DNA from: UM-FILTER-36-13 sp964394835
Lineage (GTDB): Bacteria; Patescibacteriota; Patescibacteriia; UBA1558; GWA2-36-10
Length of the DNA: 16,135 bases
NCBI GenBank assembly: GCA_964394835.1
Contig: CAYMZA010000011.1
Coordinates: 1-16,135, forward strand
Direction: 5' to 3'
Shown piece after piece: positions 5,607 to 11,999 of the stretch. The position numbers were made by a program, and so were the translations under genes. Position 1 is the stretch's first letter. Each line of letters starts with the position of its first letter. The notes below the pieces were generated by a model. It ran no database searches. It was given only the letters and a program-made list of their open reading frames with translations, and was not told where the DNA came from.

Positions 5607-6635
5607 TTAAATAGAGTTTAAGTAAGCTAAAGCAGTAGCCTCGCTAATCATACCATTGGATAGCAATTCTTTTATATCTTGTTCCATGCTAAACATTTCT
5701 TGATCAGCGCTAGTTTGGATAATATTTTTAATTTGAGCTACTTTATTCTCCCTAATAATATTCGATACAGCTGGAGTGTTAATTAATATTTCTCTAGCAG
5801 CTATTCTTCCTTTATTTACTTTAGGAAGCAATTGTTGGGATATAATTCCAGTTAAAGAGATAGATAGTTGTAATCTTACTTGACTCTGTTGATGAGATGG
5901 AAATACATCTATTATACGATCAATAGTTTGAGATGCATTATGTGTGTGAAGTGTTGCTAAAACCAAATGTCCTGTTTCAGCTAAAGTGATAGTAGCAGCC
6001 ATAGTTTCTAAGTCTCTTATTTCTCCTACCATAATAATATTTGGGTCTTGTCTTAATATGTGTTTTAGAGCCTCTTTAAAACTTATTATGTCAGTACCTA
6101 CTTGTCTTTGTTTGGTAATACTTTTTTTTGGTGTATGAATGAATTCTATTGGATCTTCTAAGGTTATAATATTAGAAAAACGAGTACTATTAATTTTTTC
6201 TATCATTGAAGCTAGAGTAGTAGATTTACCACAGCCGGTAGGTCCAGTAATTAAAACTAGTCCAGACTCTTGATCAATTAACCTAGACACTATGTCTGGT
6301 AATCTTAATTCACTCATTGTTGGTATTGTTGTAGATACAACCCTAGCCACTAAACCAACATTATCTTTTTCCCAGTGTATATTAATACGATAACGAGAAT
6401 ACTCTGGTATTTCATATGAAACATCTAATTCCCTTTCTTTTATAAATTTTTCTTTCTGCCTTTCAGTTAAAATACTGAAAATCATTTTTTCAGACTCACT
6501 TTTATTTATAATAGACATGTCAGAAAGAATTTTTAATTCCCCATCTATTCTTAGTATAGGAGGTTTTCCAACAATTATATGAAGATCAGAAGCTTCACTT
6601 TTAGTTGCTTTTTTAAATAAAGTATTAATATCCAT
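5607..6635 (-). CDS. pilT: Type IV pilus retraction ATPase PilT
   Basis: PilT is the hexameric cytoplasmic ATPase that depolymerises type IV pili for twitching, DNA uptake or attachment. The 342-residue protein shows the N-terminal SDLHIIVGKPPILRIDGEL (16-34), Walker A GPTGCGKST (131-139), Asp box ITLEDPIEF (157-165), Walker B IIMVGEIRD (200-208) and His box TLHTHNA (228-234). A C-terminal helix VSNIIREN matches the AIRNLIRE motif required for retraction, which favours PilT over PilB. Length is standard. No other pilus gene is in the window. A TATAAT lies about 23 bases before the ATG. There is no Shine-Dalgarno site, only an A-rich leader. The downstream cNMP/GAF gene is coupled. Confidence 0.96.
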   Translation of the reverse strand: MDINTLFKKATKSEASDLHIIVGKPPILRIDGELKILSDMSIINKSESEKMIFSILTERQKEKFIKERELDVSYEIPEYSRYRINIHWEKDNVGLVARVVSTTIPTMSELRLPDIVSRLIDQESGLVLITGPTGCGKSTTLASMIEKINSTRFSNIITLEDPIEFIHTPKKSITKQRQVGTDIISFKEALKHILRQDPNIIMVGEIRDLETMAATITLAETGHLVLATLHTHNASQTIDRIIDVFPSHQQSQVRLQLSISLTGIISQQLLPKVNKGRIAAREILINTPAVSNIIRENKVAQIKNIIQTSADQEMFSMEQDIKELLSNGMISEATALAYLNSI

Positions 6636-6658
6636 TTTTATTTGTATTAATTATTTTA

Positions 6659-6664
6659 ATTATA
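6659..6664 (-). promoter_or_regulatory. Likely -10 of the pilT operon
   Basis: TATAAT on the minus strand, 23 bases upstream of the pilT ATG and just after the terminator of the cobalamin operon. The -35 region is weak. Confidence 0.5.
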
Positions 6665-6681
6665 ACATATTTATGGTAAAT

Positions 6682-6707
6682 AAAAAACGTAGACAATATC
6701 TACGTTT
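6682..6707 (-). terminator. Terminator of the cobalamin operon
   Basis: Minus strand AAACGTAGA (6707-6699), 5-base loop, TCTACGTTT (6693-6685), continuing into a T run. It separates the cobO operon from pilT. Confidence 0.88.
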
Positions 6708-6724
6708 CTACTTTATTAATTATT

Positions 6725-7246
6725 TTATATTTTATTATATGTATATTTTTTAATATATAATTGTATTATTTCATATGATGCAAATAGTATGTATGAGTAT
6801 ATTATGTTACTTAGTAAAGTATTCTTAAAAAAAGGAACTGCTAAGGTATAGTTTAGTAATAATCCCGATAAATTATGGGTATACCAACTACTAAATATCC
6901 AAACAGCAAAGTTTGTTACAAAAAAGAATAATAAAGCTGAATATATTGGTGTAAGCAATGTATTAGATATATTTTTATTATTTTTTAAATATATTCCTAG
7001 TATGTAGATTATAATAAAACTAGAATATACAGATAACATTATTCCGATATGATAAAAACCAATAAATATATCGGAAACAAATAGAGCAACTAAAGGAATA
7101 ACTATCATTTTTTTATTACTAGAATAAGCTCCAGTAAATAGTAATATGCTAGCTAAAGGAGAAAAATTAGGAGCATGAGGTATAAATCGTGCTAGTAAAA
7201 TTATACTACTTATAATTAATATTAATATTAGGTTATTTTTTTTCAT
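6725..7246 (-). CDS. DUF6580-like multi-span membrane protein, candidate cobalamin permease
   Basis: The 173-residue hydrophobic protein has about six predicted membrane segments (roughly 5-22, 30-45, 47-65, 68-88, 98-118, 135-163). Its N-terminal RFIPHAPNFSPLASILLF (20-37), central FFVTNFAVWIFSSWY and PFFKNTLLSNIIYS are the hallmarks I associate with DUF6580 putative transport proteins; size and topology resemble an ECF-type S component. It has no cysteine, so it lacks the cobalt-binding Cys of the solitary B12 transporter BtuM. His24, in the conserved N-terminal motif, is one possible ligand (speculation). It is the last gene of the operon, 2 bases after the DUF4430 gene, before a strong terminator. 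No EcfA or EcfT is in the window. Transport of cobalamin is inferred from its neighbours, not shown by sequence. Confidence 0.72.
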   Translation of the reverse strand: MKKNNLILILIISSIILLARFIPHAPNFSPLASILLFTGAYSSNKKMIVIPLVALFVSDIFIGFYHIGIMLSVYSSFIIIYILGIYLKNNKNISNTLLTPIYSALLFFFVTNFAVWIFSSWYTHNLSGLLLNYTLAVPFFKNTLLSNIIYSYILFASYEIIQLYIKKYTYNKI

Positions 7247-7248
7247 AA

Positions 7249-7653
7249 TTAAAATTTAGATTCTTTGAATTCCCATTTGATATAGTCTTGATTAATTGGG
7301 TGGTATTTATCTGCACCTACCATTGGTATTTCATCATTAACAGAGTATTGCCAATATTTATTATCTTTACCATTTATTTTGTCATTGATTTGAGTTATTA
7401 AAATACCCATTTCTTCGTATTCTTTAAAATTAAATTCCCAATTTTGTTCTTCACTTATATTTTTTGTTATTGCAAACAAGGAATTATTTGCTATGTTATC
7501 AAAAGAATATATATTATCTTCTGAGAATATGAAATCAATTTTTGTATTCCCATCATTAATTAGTATATTTTCATTTGTTTGTTTACTATTCCACAGATAG
7601 AAAATTAATGAAATGGTTAGTAATAGTGTAAAGATTTTTAAATATTTTTTCAT
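7249..7653 (-). CDS. DUF4430 (transcobalamin C-terminal-like) exported protein
   Basis: The 134-residue protein begins with a signal peptide or signal anchor (MKKYLKIF, then hydrophobic to about residue 20) with no lipobox Cys, so it may stay tethered to the membrane. The rest is a DUF4430 beta-grasp domain; the diagnostic C-terminal part reads YWQYSVNDEIPMVGAD (100-115) and IKWEF (125-129). DUF4430 is related to the beta domain of transcobalamin and intrinsic factor, which caps cobalamin. The gene is flanked by cobO (9 bases upstream) and a membrane protein (2 bases downstream), which makes cobalamin capture outside the membrane a natural role. The family call is strong; the ligand is inferred. 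DUF4430 proteins also occur in contexts without B12. Confidence 0.85.
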   Translation of the reverse strand: MKKYLKIFTLLLTISLIFYLWNSKQTNENILINDGNTKIDFIFSEDNIYSFDNIANNSLFAITKNISEEQNWEFNFKEYEEMGILITQINDKINGKDNKYWQYSVNDEIPMVGADKYHPINQDYIKWEFKESKF

Positions 7654-7662
7654 ATGTTTTTG

Positions 7663-8211
7663 TTAATAATCAATTCCAGATCTAGCTGGTATATCATCAT
7701 TGATATAATGTTTTATTTCTTGCATATTAGTTACTAAATCAGCTTTTTCTATTATTTCCTTAGGACAATATCTGCCAGTAAGTATTAATTCTAATTCTTT
7801 AGGTTTATTATCTATTAAATTTAATATTTTATCAAGTTTTAGTAATTTTGTTTTTATAGTAGTATTTATTTCATCTAGTATTAAAAGATCTAGGTTACTA
7901 TTTATCCATTTATTAGATTGTTTTAAAGCTTTTTTTGCTTCTTGTAAGTCTTGCTCATTATTTTTAAAACGAAAATCTCTATTTTTAGACATACGGTTAG
8001 TGCCAAAGTTTTTGTATTGTATTTTTTCAGGATATATTTCTTGTAGTTTTTCTATAATCTTAATTTCATTATAAAAGTTTCCTCCTTTATCAAAATATAT
8101 AATACCTACCTTTAATCCTTTGCCAATGGCTCGTATAGCCAATCCTAAAGAAGCAGTGGTTTTACCTTTACCATTACCAGTGTATACATGTATTTTACCT
8201 CTGTTTTTCAT
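7663..8211 (-). CDS. cobO: ATP:corrinoid adenosyltransferase (CobA/BtuR type)
   Basis: This enzyme transfers the adenosyl group of ATP to reduced corrinoid, giving adenosylcobalamin. The 182-residue protein has the CobA-type P-loop TGNGKGKTTAS (11-21), IYFDKGG, LDLLILDEIN (107-116), ELILTGRYCP (141-150) and the C-terminal ADLVTNMQEIKHY with IPARSGIDY (174-182). Length matches the family minus the short N-terminal extension of enterobacterial forms. It is the first gene of the operon with DUF4430 and the DUF6580-like gene. There is no B12 synthesis gene in the window, so it probably works on salvaged cobalamin for the adjacent AdoCbl-dependent reductase. The leader is only about 25 bases, too short for a cobalamin riboswitch. 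No Shine-Dalgarno site is visible. Confidence 0.95.
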   Translation of the reverse strand: MKNRGKIHVYTGNGKGKTTASLGLAIRAIGKGLKVGIIYFDKGGNFYNEIKIIEKLQEIYPEKIQYKNFGTNRMSKNRDFRFKNNEQDLQEAKKALKQSNKWINSNLDLLILDEINTTIKTKLLKLDKILNLIDNKPKELELILTGRYCPKEIIEKADLVTNMQEIKHYINDDIPARSGIDY

Positions 8212-8220
8212 GTTAGTATA

Positions 8221-8249
8221 TTGACTAAATTGTTATTATATGTTAAATT
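8221..8249 (+). promoter_or_regulatory. Promoter of the two-small-ORF unit
   Basis: TTGACT (8221-8226), a 17-base spacer and TAAATT (8244-8249), with a predicted start near 8256. It overlaps the cobO -10 on the other strand. Confidence 0.5.
8235..8240 (-). promoter_or_regulatory. -10 element of the cobO operon
   Basis: A perfect TATAAT on the minus strand, lying in the spacer of the divergent promoter. The predicted start is about 17-20 bases before the cobO ATG. The -35 is weak. Confidence 0.55.
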
Positions 8250-8294
8250 AAATTGTCTTTGTTCTTTTTTATACACTCAAACAAGGAGGATGTC

Positions 8295-8486
8295 ATGGTT
8301 ATCTTAGGAATAATATTTATTATGTTTATGGTTGTCTTGATGATGGTAACATTAAATGCAATAAAAGTGTTAGCAGACGTTATAGAGAAACAAGGTAATA
8401 ACATATCTTCTTCTATTGAAGATAAGGCAACCAGTATTAATGATTCGCTTGAAATGAGTAATGAGTTACGGAAGTTTCAGAAGTAG
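8295..8486 (+). CDS. Small single-span membrane protein with helical tail (63 aa), unknown
   Basis: The start at 8295 is chosen over an upstream in-frame ATG (8253) because AAGGAGG (8283-8289) ends 5 bases before it. The product starts with one hydrophobic span (VILGIIFIMFMVVLMMVTL, residues 2-20), followed by an amphipathic, Ser/Asn-rich helix (about 21-60) of coiled-coil character. There are no cysteines and no known motif. A second tiny membrane gene follows 23 bases downstream, and both end at one terminator. The strong Shine-Dalgarno site and less AT-biased codons differ from the neighbouring large genes. I do not recognise it. Confidence 0.75.
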   Translation: MVILGIIFIMFMVVLMMVTLNAIKVLADVIEKQGNNISSSIEDKATSINDSLEMSNELRKFQK

Positions 8487-8494
8487 TACTTGAG

Positions 8495-8502
8495 AGGAGG
8501 TG
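8495..8502 (+). promoter_or_regulatory. Near-perfect Shine-Dalgarno site
   Basis: AGGAGGTG, fully complementary to the usual 16S rRNA tail, 7 bases before the ATG at 8510. It fixes the start of a 36-residue ORF. Confidence 0.85.
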
Positions 8503-8509
8503 CAATACT

Positions 8510-8620
8510 ATGTCATCAGGTGGGAAGTATAGTGGGTATAGCAGAGTATTTGCTTTCCTTATCATAAGTATTGTAGTTCTTCTGGTAGTTTTGTTCCTTG
8601 GTTTGAAACATTCAGGATAG
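8510..8620 (+). CDS. Micro-membrane protein (36 aa), unknown
   Basis: A very short gene supported by its Shine-Dalgarno site and by position between the 63-aa ORF and a strong terminator. The product has a Gly/Ser/Tyr-rich polar head (MSSGGKYSGYSR), one hydrophobic span (about residues 13-32: VFAFLIISIVVLLVVLFLGL) and a four-residue tail KHSG. The positive residues on both sides do not fix topology. It may partner the upstream 63-aa protein in a small membrane complex. I know no family for it. Confidence 0.72.
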   Translation: MSSGGKYSGYSRVFAFLIISIVVLLVVLFLGLKHSG

Positions 8621-8627
8621 AGTATAG

Positions 8628-8670
8628 TCCGTTCTTTAGTATTATTTATATGCTAGAGAACGGATTTTTT
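8628..8670 (+). terminator. Terminator of the two-small-ORF unit
   Basis: TCCGTTCT (8628-8635) pairs with AGAACGGA (8657-8664). Four more pairs extend it inward, including a U-G pair, then T runs 8665-8670. The T run overlaps the stop codon of the convergent nrdJ gene (8669-8671). Confidence 0.88.
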
Positions 8671-11560
8671 ATTTCATATCACACGAACCCTTCATACCAC
8701 ATTGTTTTGAACATTCGGTACAACCACCTATTTTTACCATTATCCCTTCTTTACATTGAGGGCAAATATCTCCCACATTAGTTCCTTCATTTTTCTTTTT
8801 TTCTTCACTAACCTTTTTATGTTTATATGCATTTTGTTTTTCATCTATTTCAATAGCGCTTTCTTCTTTAAAGGGTTTAGTCATATTTTTTTCTTCAGCG
8901 TCAGCATTAAGTGATAATACTTGTTCTTGTCTACTGTTATCTCTGTAAATAGTAACTCCTTTACAACCTAATTCATATGCTTGTTCATATAGTTCTGTTG
9001 TTTGTTCTATTGTGAAGTCAGAAGGAGTATTAGCAGTTTTACTTATAGATGAATCTGTCCATTTTTGTACAGCTGCTTGTACTTTAATATGTTCTAAAGG
9101 ATTTAACTGCATAGCACTAATAAAATATTTTGGTAAACTACCATTTTGTTTATATTGTTCTGCTAATGGTATAAACACTTCATGAAATCCTAACCTTGAT
9201 TGTCTAAAGAATTTAAATGCGTAATATGGTTCAACACCTGTAGATGTACCTAGCATAGAGCCTACAGTGCCTGTTGGCGCTTGTGTAGTTAATGTTATAT
9301 TTCTTAAACCATTTTTACTAATCATGTCTTTAACATCTTCAGGCAGTTGTTTTATAAACAAAGAATCTAAAAGTTTTTCTTTTTCAAATTTAGGGAAAGA
9401 TCCTTTTTCTTTAGCTATATTACTAGATTCTTTATACATTTCAGTAGTAATTGTTTTATATAGTTTGTCTATAAATTCAAGAGATTCGTCGGATCCATAT
9501 TTTATTCGTAGTTTAATTAATAATTCTCCTAATCCTAATGTTCCACCACCAATTCTTCTTTCATTTTTTTGATTATCTTTATTTTCTTGAAAATGGTAAG
9601 GAGTTAAATCAATAATATTATCTAAAAAACGAGTTAATATTCTAGAAGATTGTTTTAATTCATCCCAATCTATATCATAAACAGGGCCTTGTTCATCTTC
9701 GCCAATTTCTTTAGCAAAGGAAGCTAAATAAAGATGTCCTAGATTACATACTCCCCATCCTGGTAGCCCTTGTTCGCCACAAGGGTTTGTACATATTAGT
9801 TTATTAAAATAGTAAGAATTACTTAATTTATTATATCTTTCCATAAATACAATTCCAGGTTCGGCACTAGCATGAGCAGAAGATATTATTTTATTCCATA
9901 AGTCCCTAGCTTTAACAGTTTTATATAGTTTAGTTGGTAGATTTGCTTCTTTCCAAGCATGTAAATCACCATTCCATATTTGATCATATATATCACTGTA
10001 TGCAGAGTTTTTATAATCAGGAAATTCTAGATGCCAATCTTTGTCATCTTTAACAGCTTTCATAAATTTATCAGATATCATAACTGAGATATTAGCATTT
10101 TCTATTTGCCCAGCAGTTTTTTTAGAATCAATGAATTCTAAAATGTCAGGGTGCCAATCCCATTGTGTAAGCATTAAAGCTCCTCTTCTTGATCCTCCTT
10201 GTTCTATTAACCCAGTTACATAAGAAAATAGCCCCCCCCAAGAAACAGAGCCAGATGATTTGCCATGAACACCTCTTACATAAGCGTATCTTGGCCTTAA
10301 AGTACTTAAAGACATTCCTACACCTCCACCTCGTGACATTACCTCTACCATTTGATGTAATGTATCTCTTACAATGTTTTCACGAGAGTCTCTAGGAGAG
10401 GGTAGAACATAGCAATTAAAAAGAGTTAAATTAGAAGTATAGTTGGTTTCAGTATTTGTATTAGCTCCTGTCATTATTCTGCCAGCTGGTTGGATATGTT
10501 TTTTACGCAATTGATTAAAAAATATTTCAAAATATTTTTCTTTATTTTCATCTTTCTTTTCTACAGAAGCAACAGCCTTAGCTATTCTTCTTTGAGAATC
10601 ATCAATTGATTCTAGTGGTTTGTCACACTTATGTATGTCTTGTGTGTATTCAAAGTTGTTTTTTTCATCAGCATATATTCCAGTAATCATATGTAGTATA
10701 GCTTTATCATTAGCTAGTACTTGTTTTATAATACCAAGATCTTTTTTAGGATATGTAGGGTCTTCTTTGGATATTACTACAACTAAATCTCCTATATTTA
10801 GAGTATTTTTTTTATCCTTCATTGAATATCTATCAAGGAATATAATTCTTCCTAATTCATCAAACTGAGTTGAGTTATTTAGTATATGTTTAGCTTGGTC
10901 ACTTAATTTTATATTTAACTCTTCCATTTTTTTAACCTCAGGAGAAGTTACTGTTTTACTTTTTGTAAGTCTTAGTTTTTTTCTTTCTTCTCTGTAGATT
11001 ATGAACGCCTTAGCTGTTTTAGCCCAATTAGATTGTATTAATATTATTTCTACTATATCTTGTATTTGCTCAACTGTTGGTATATTATTATTATGCTTAT
11101 GTTTTAGAATAGAAGTAACAGTACTGCTTAATTTTACAGCTTCTTTTTCATCAAACTCCCCAGAAGCATCACCTGCTTTATTAATTGTTGTGAATATTTT
11201 ATTTTCATCAAAGTCTACTATTTTACCATCACGTTTTTTAATCTTTTTAATAGCAGAGAATATAGTTCCTTGGCTTTCTATTTTTAAACCTCTAGTTTTA
11301 AAGTATATTTTAGCTACTTGTGCTAAATTATTTTCTAAAAGGACAATATTAACAGCACTACGTATATCATCTGTAGTTATAGTATCTTGATTTTTGTATT
11401 GATCTTCTAAATTATTAATAGTTTGGGAAGAAAGCTTTTCTGTTAGGGGGTTATCTTTAATACCAGCTGTTATGATAGCTTGTTTTATGGATTTGTTAAT
11501 TTTTTTTACATTAAATGTTTCTTCTTCTTGATTTCTTTTTTTAATATTTTGTTTAAGCAT
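8669..11560 (-). CDS. nrdJ: Class II (adenosylcobalamin-dependent) ribonucleotide reductase
   Basis: It reduces ribonucleotides to deoxyribonucleotides with a thiyl radical made from adenosylcobalamin, without oxygen. Two ATP-cone-like domains lie in tandem (about 1-95 and 103-197). A linker with a small beta-rich insert (about 235-300; LNIGDLVVVISKEDP) follows, then the catalytic barrel. Visible residues are Cys383 (FNCYVLP), GGGVGMS (411-417), Cys594 with Glu596 in NPCGEQ, Cys605 eleven residues later (the spacing of C408/C419 in the Lactobacillus enzyme), and PTGTVG (762-767). The C-terminus has six cysteines (933, 936, 947, 950, 954, 960), a zinc-ribbon-like tail that may re-reduce the active site. 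No nrdB or nrdG is nearby. Expression is probably controlled by NrdR. Confidence 0.96.
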   Translation of the reverse strand: MLKQNIKKRNQEEETFNVKKINKSIKQAIITAGIKDNPLTEKLSSQTINNLEDQYKNQDTITTDDIRSAVNIVLLENNLAQVAKIYFKTRGLKIESQGTIFSAIKKIKKRDGKIVDFDENKIFTTINKAGDASGEFDEKEAVKLSSTVTSILKHKHNNNIPTVEQIQDIVEIILIQSNWAKTAKAFIIYREERKKLRLTKSKTVTSPEVKKMEELNIKLSDQAKHILNNSTQFDELGRIIFLDRYSMKDKKNTLNIGDLVVVISKEDPTYPKKDLGIIKQVLANDKAILHMITGIYADEKNNFEYTQDIHKCDKPLESIDDSQRRIAKAVASVEKKDENKEKYFEIFFNQLRKKHIQPAGRIMTGANTNTETNYTSNLTLFNCYVLPSPRDSRENIVRDTLHQMVEVMSRGGGVGMSLSTLRPRYAYVRGVHGKSSGSVSWGGLFSYVTGLIEQGGSRRGALMLTQWDWHPDILEFIDSKKTAGQIENANISVMISDKFMKAVKDDKDWHLEFPDYKNSAYSDIYDQIWNGDLHAWKEANLPTKLYKTVKARDLWNKIISSAHASAEPGIVFMERYNKLSNSYYFNKLICTNPCGEQGLPGWGVCNLGHLYLASFAKEIGEDEQGPVYDIDWDELKQSSRILTRFLDNIIDLTPYHFQENKDNQKNERRIGGGTLGLGELLIKLRIKYGSDESLEFIDKLYKTITTEMYKESSNIAKEKGSFPKFEKEKLLDSLFIKQLPEDVKDMISKNGLRNITLTTQAPTGTVGSMLGTSTGVEPYYAFKFFRQSRLGFHEVFIPLAEQYKQNGSLPKYFISAMQLNPLEHIKVQAAVQKWTDSSISKTANTPSDFTIEQTTELYEQAYELGCKGVTIYRDNSRQEQVLSLNADAEEKNMTKPFKEESAIEIDEKQNAYKHKKVSEEKKKNEGTNVGDICPQCKEGIMVKIGGCTECSKQCGMKGSCDMK

Positions 11561-11592
11561 GGGTTTTTCTATTTTTATATATTATATTTAGT

Positions 11593-11622
11593 AAAACAAA
11601 AAGCTAAATTGAATTATTAGCT
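11593..11622 (-). terminator. Weak hairpin with T-rich tail in the nrdJ leader
   Basis: Minus strand AGCTAA (11622-11617), 9-base loop, TTAGCT (11607-11602), then TTTTGTTTT. It lies between the predicted nrdJ start point and the ATG. The stem is AT-rich, so attenuation is only a possibility. Confidence 0.35.
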
Positions 11623-11640
11623 ATGATTTTAAGGTGTCTA

Positions 11641-11656
11641 TCACTACATGTAGTGT
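11641..11656. promoter_or_regulatory. NrdR box, distal copy (over start point)
   Basis: TCACTACATGTAGTGT, near-perfect palindrome matching the NrdR consensus acaCwAtATaTwGTgT. It lies just downstream of the nrdJ -10. Confidence 0.85.
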
Positions 11657-11664
11657 TCTAAAGT

Positions 11665-11694
11665 ATTATAGCACACAATATATAGTAATGACAA
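11665..11694 (-). promoter_or_regulatory. nrdJ promoter
   Basis: TTGTCA (11694-11689), an 18-base spacer and TATAAT (11670-11665), with an extended -10 TG motif (TGCTATAAT). The predicted start is near 11658. The intergenic stretch 11561-11884 otherwise holds the nrdJ leader, the NrdR boxes and a plus-strand promoter; I see no other gene in it. Confidence 0.8.
11673..11688. promoter_or_regulatory. NrdR box, core-promoter copy
   Basis: ACACAATATATAGTAA matches the NrdR consensus except for the last two bases of the right arm. It fills the spacer between -35 and -10, and its distance to the other box is 32 bp (16-bp linker), the usual pairing of NrdR sites. Confidence 0.83.
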
Positions 11695-11766
11695 ATTTTT
11701 GATTTTTATTTTCTTTTTATCCTTTTTATTATATACCTTTATTTTTAAAATGTCTAATTTTATGAT

Positions 11767-11795
11767 TTGCATAGCCTTAATCTTTCTGTTATGAT
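11767..11795 (+). promoter_or_regulatory. Promoter for the 36-aa ORF
   Basis: TTGCAT (11767-11772), a 17-base spacer and TATGAT (11790-11795), with a predicted start near 11802. It is divergent from nrdJ. Confidence 0.6.
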
Positions 11796-11884
11796 GGTCT
11801 ATATACATAAATATGAGTAAAATTTTCAAGAAAATTAAAAGAAATACTAAGAAAAAACCTTTTAAAAAAGAAAAGGAGGATTTA

Positions 11885-11995
11885 ATGGACCCTGTTCTAT
11901 ATATTGGTGGTGTAGATACAGATAAGTTTCCTTATCTTGAAAGAGAAAAAAAAGAAGAGGACACAGAAGTTGAAAATCCTCTTAATAAAAGGTAG
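11885..11995 (+). CDS. Acidic 36-aa hypothetical protein
   Basis: AAGGAGGA (11873-11880) lies 4 bases before ATG 11885, which favours this start over an in-frame ATG at 11813 (60 residues, with a lysine-rich lead). The product begins MDPVLYIGGVDTDKF and continues as a charged, Glu/Lys-rich tail; it has no membrane span and no cysteine. A good plus-strand promoter lies upstream. No hairpin terminator is seen before the convergent beta-CASP gene, whose stop is 5 bases away. If the 11813 start is real, it is nearly leaderless. I do not recognise the protein. Confidence 0.5.
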   Translation: MDPVLYIGGVDTDKFPYLEREKKEEDTEVENPLNKR

Positions 11996-11999
11996 GGCA

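Noticed and set aside
8212..8260. Cobalamin riboswitch upstream of cobO
   Set aside because: The leader is about 25 bases long and the divergent small gene begins right behind it; there is no room for the ~200-base aptamer and no B12-box-like sequence.
8253..8294. Upstream ATG extending the 63-aa membrane protein by 14 residues
   Set aside because: The ATG at 8253 lies at the predicted transcription start with no ribosome site, whereas 8295 has AAGGAGG at ideal spacing.
11001..11390. 129-codon plus-strand open frame inside nrdJ
   Set aside because: It lies antisense to a conserved coding region, has no start signal and a composition that mirrors the reverse complement of nrdJ.
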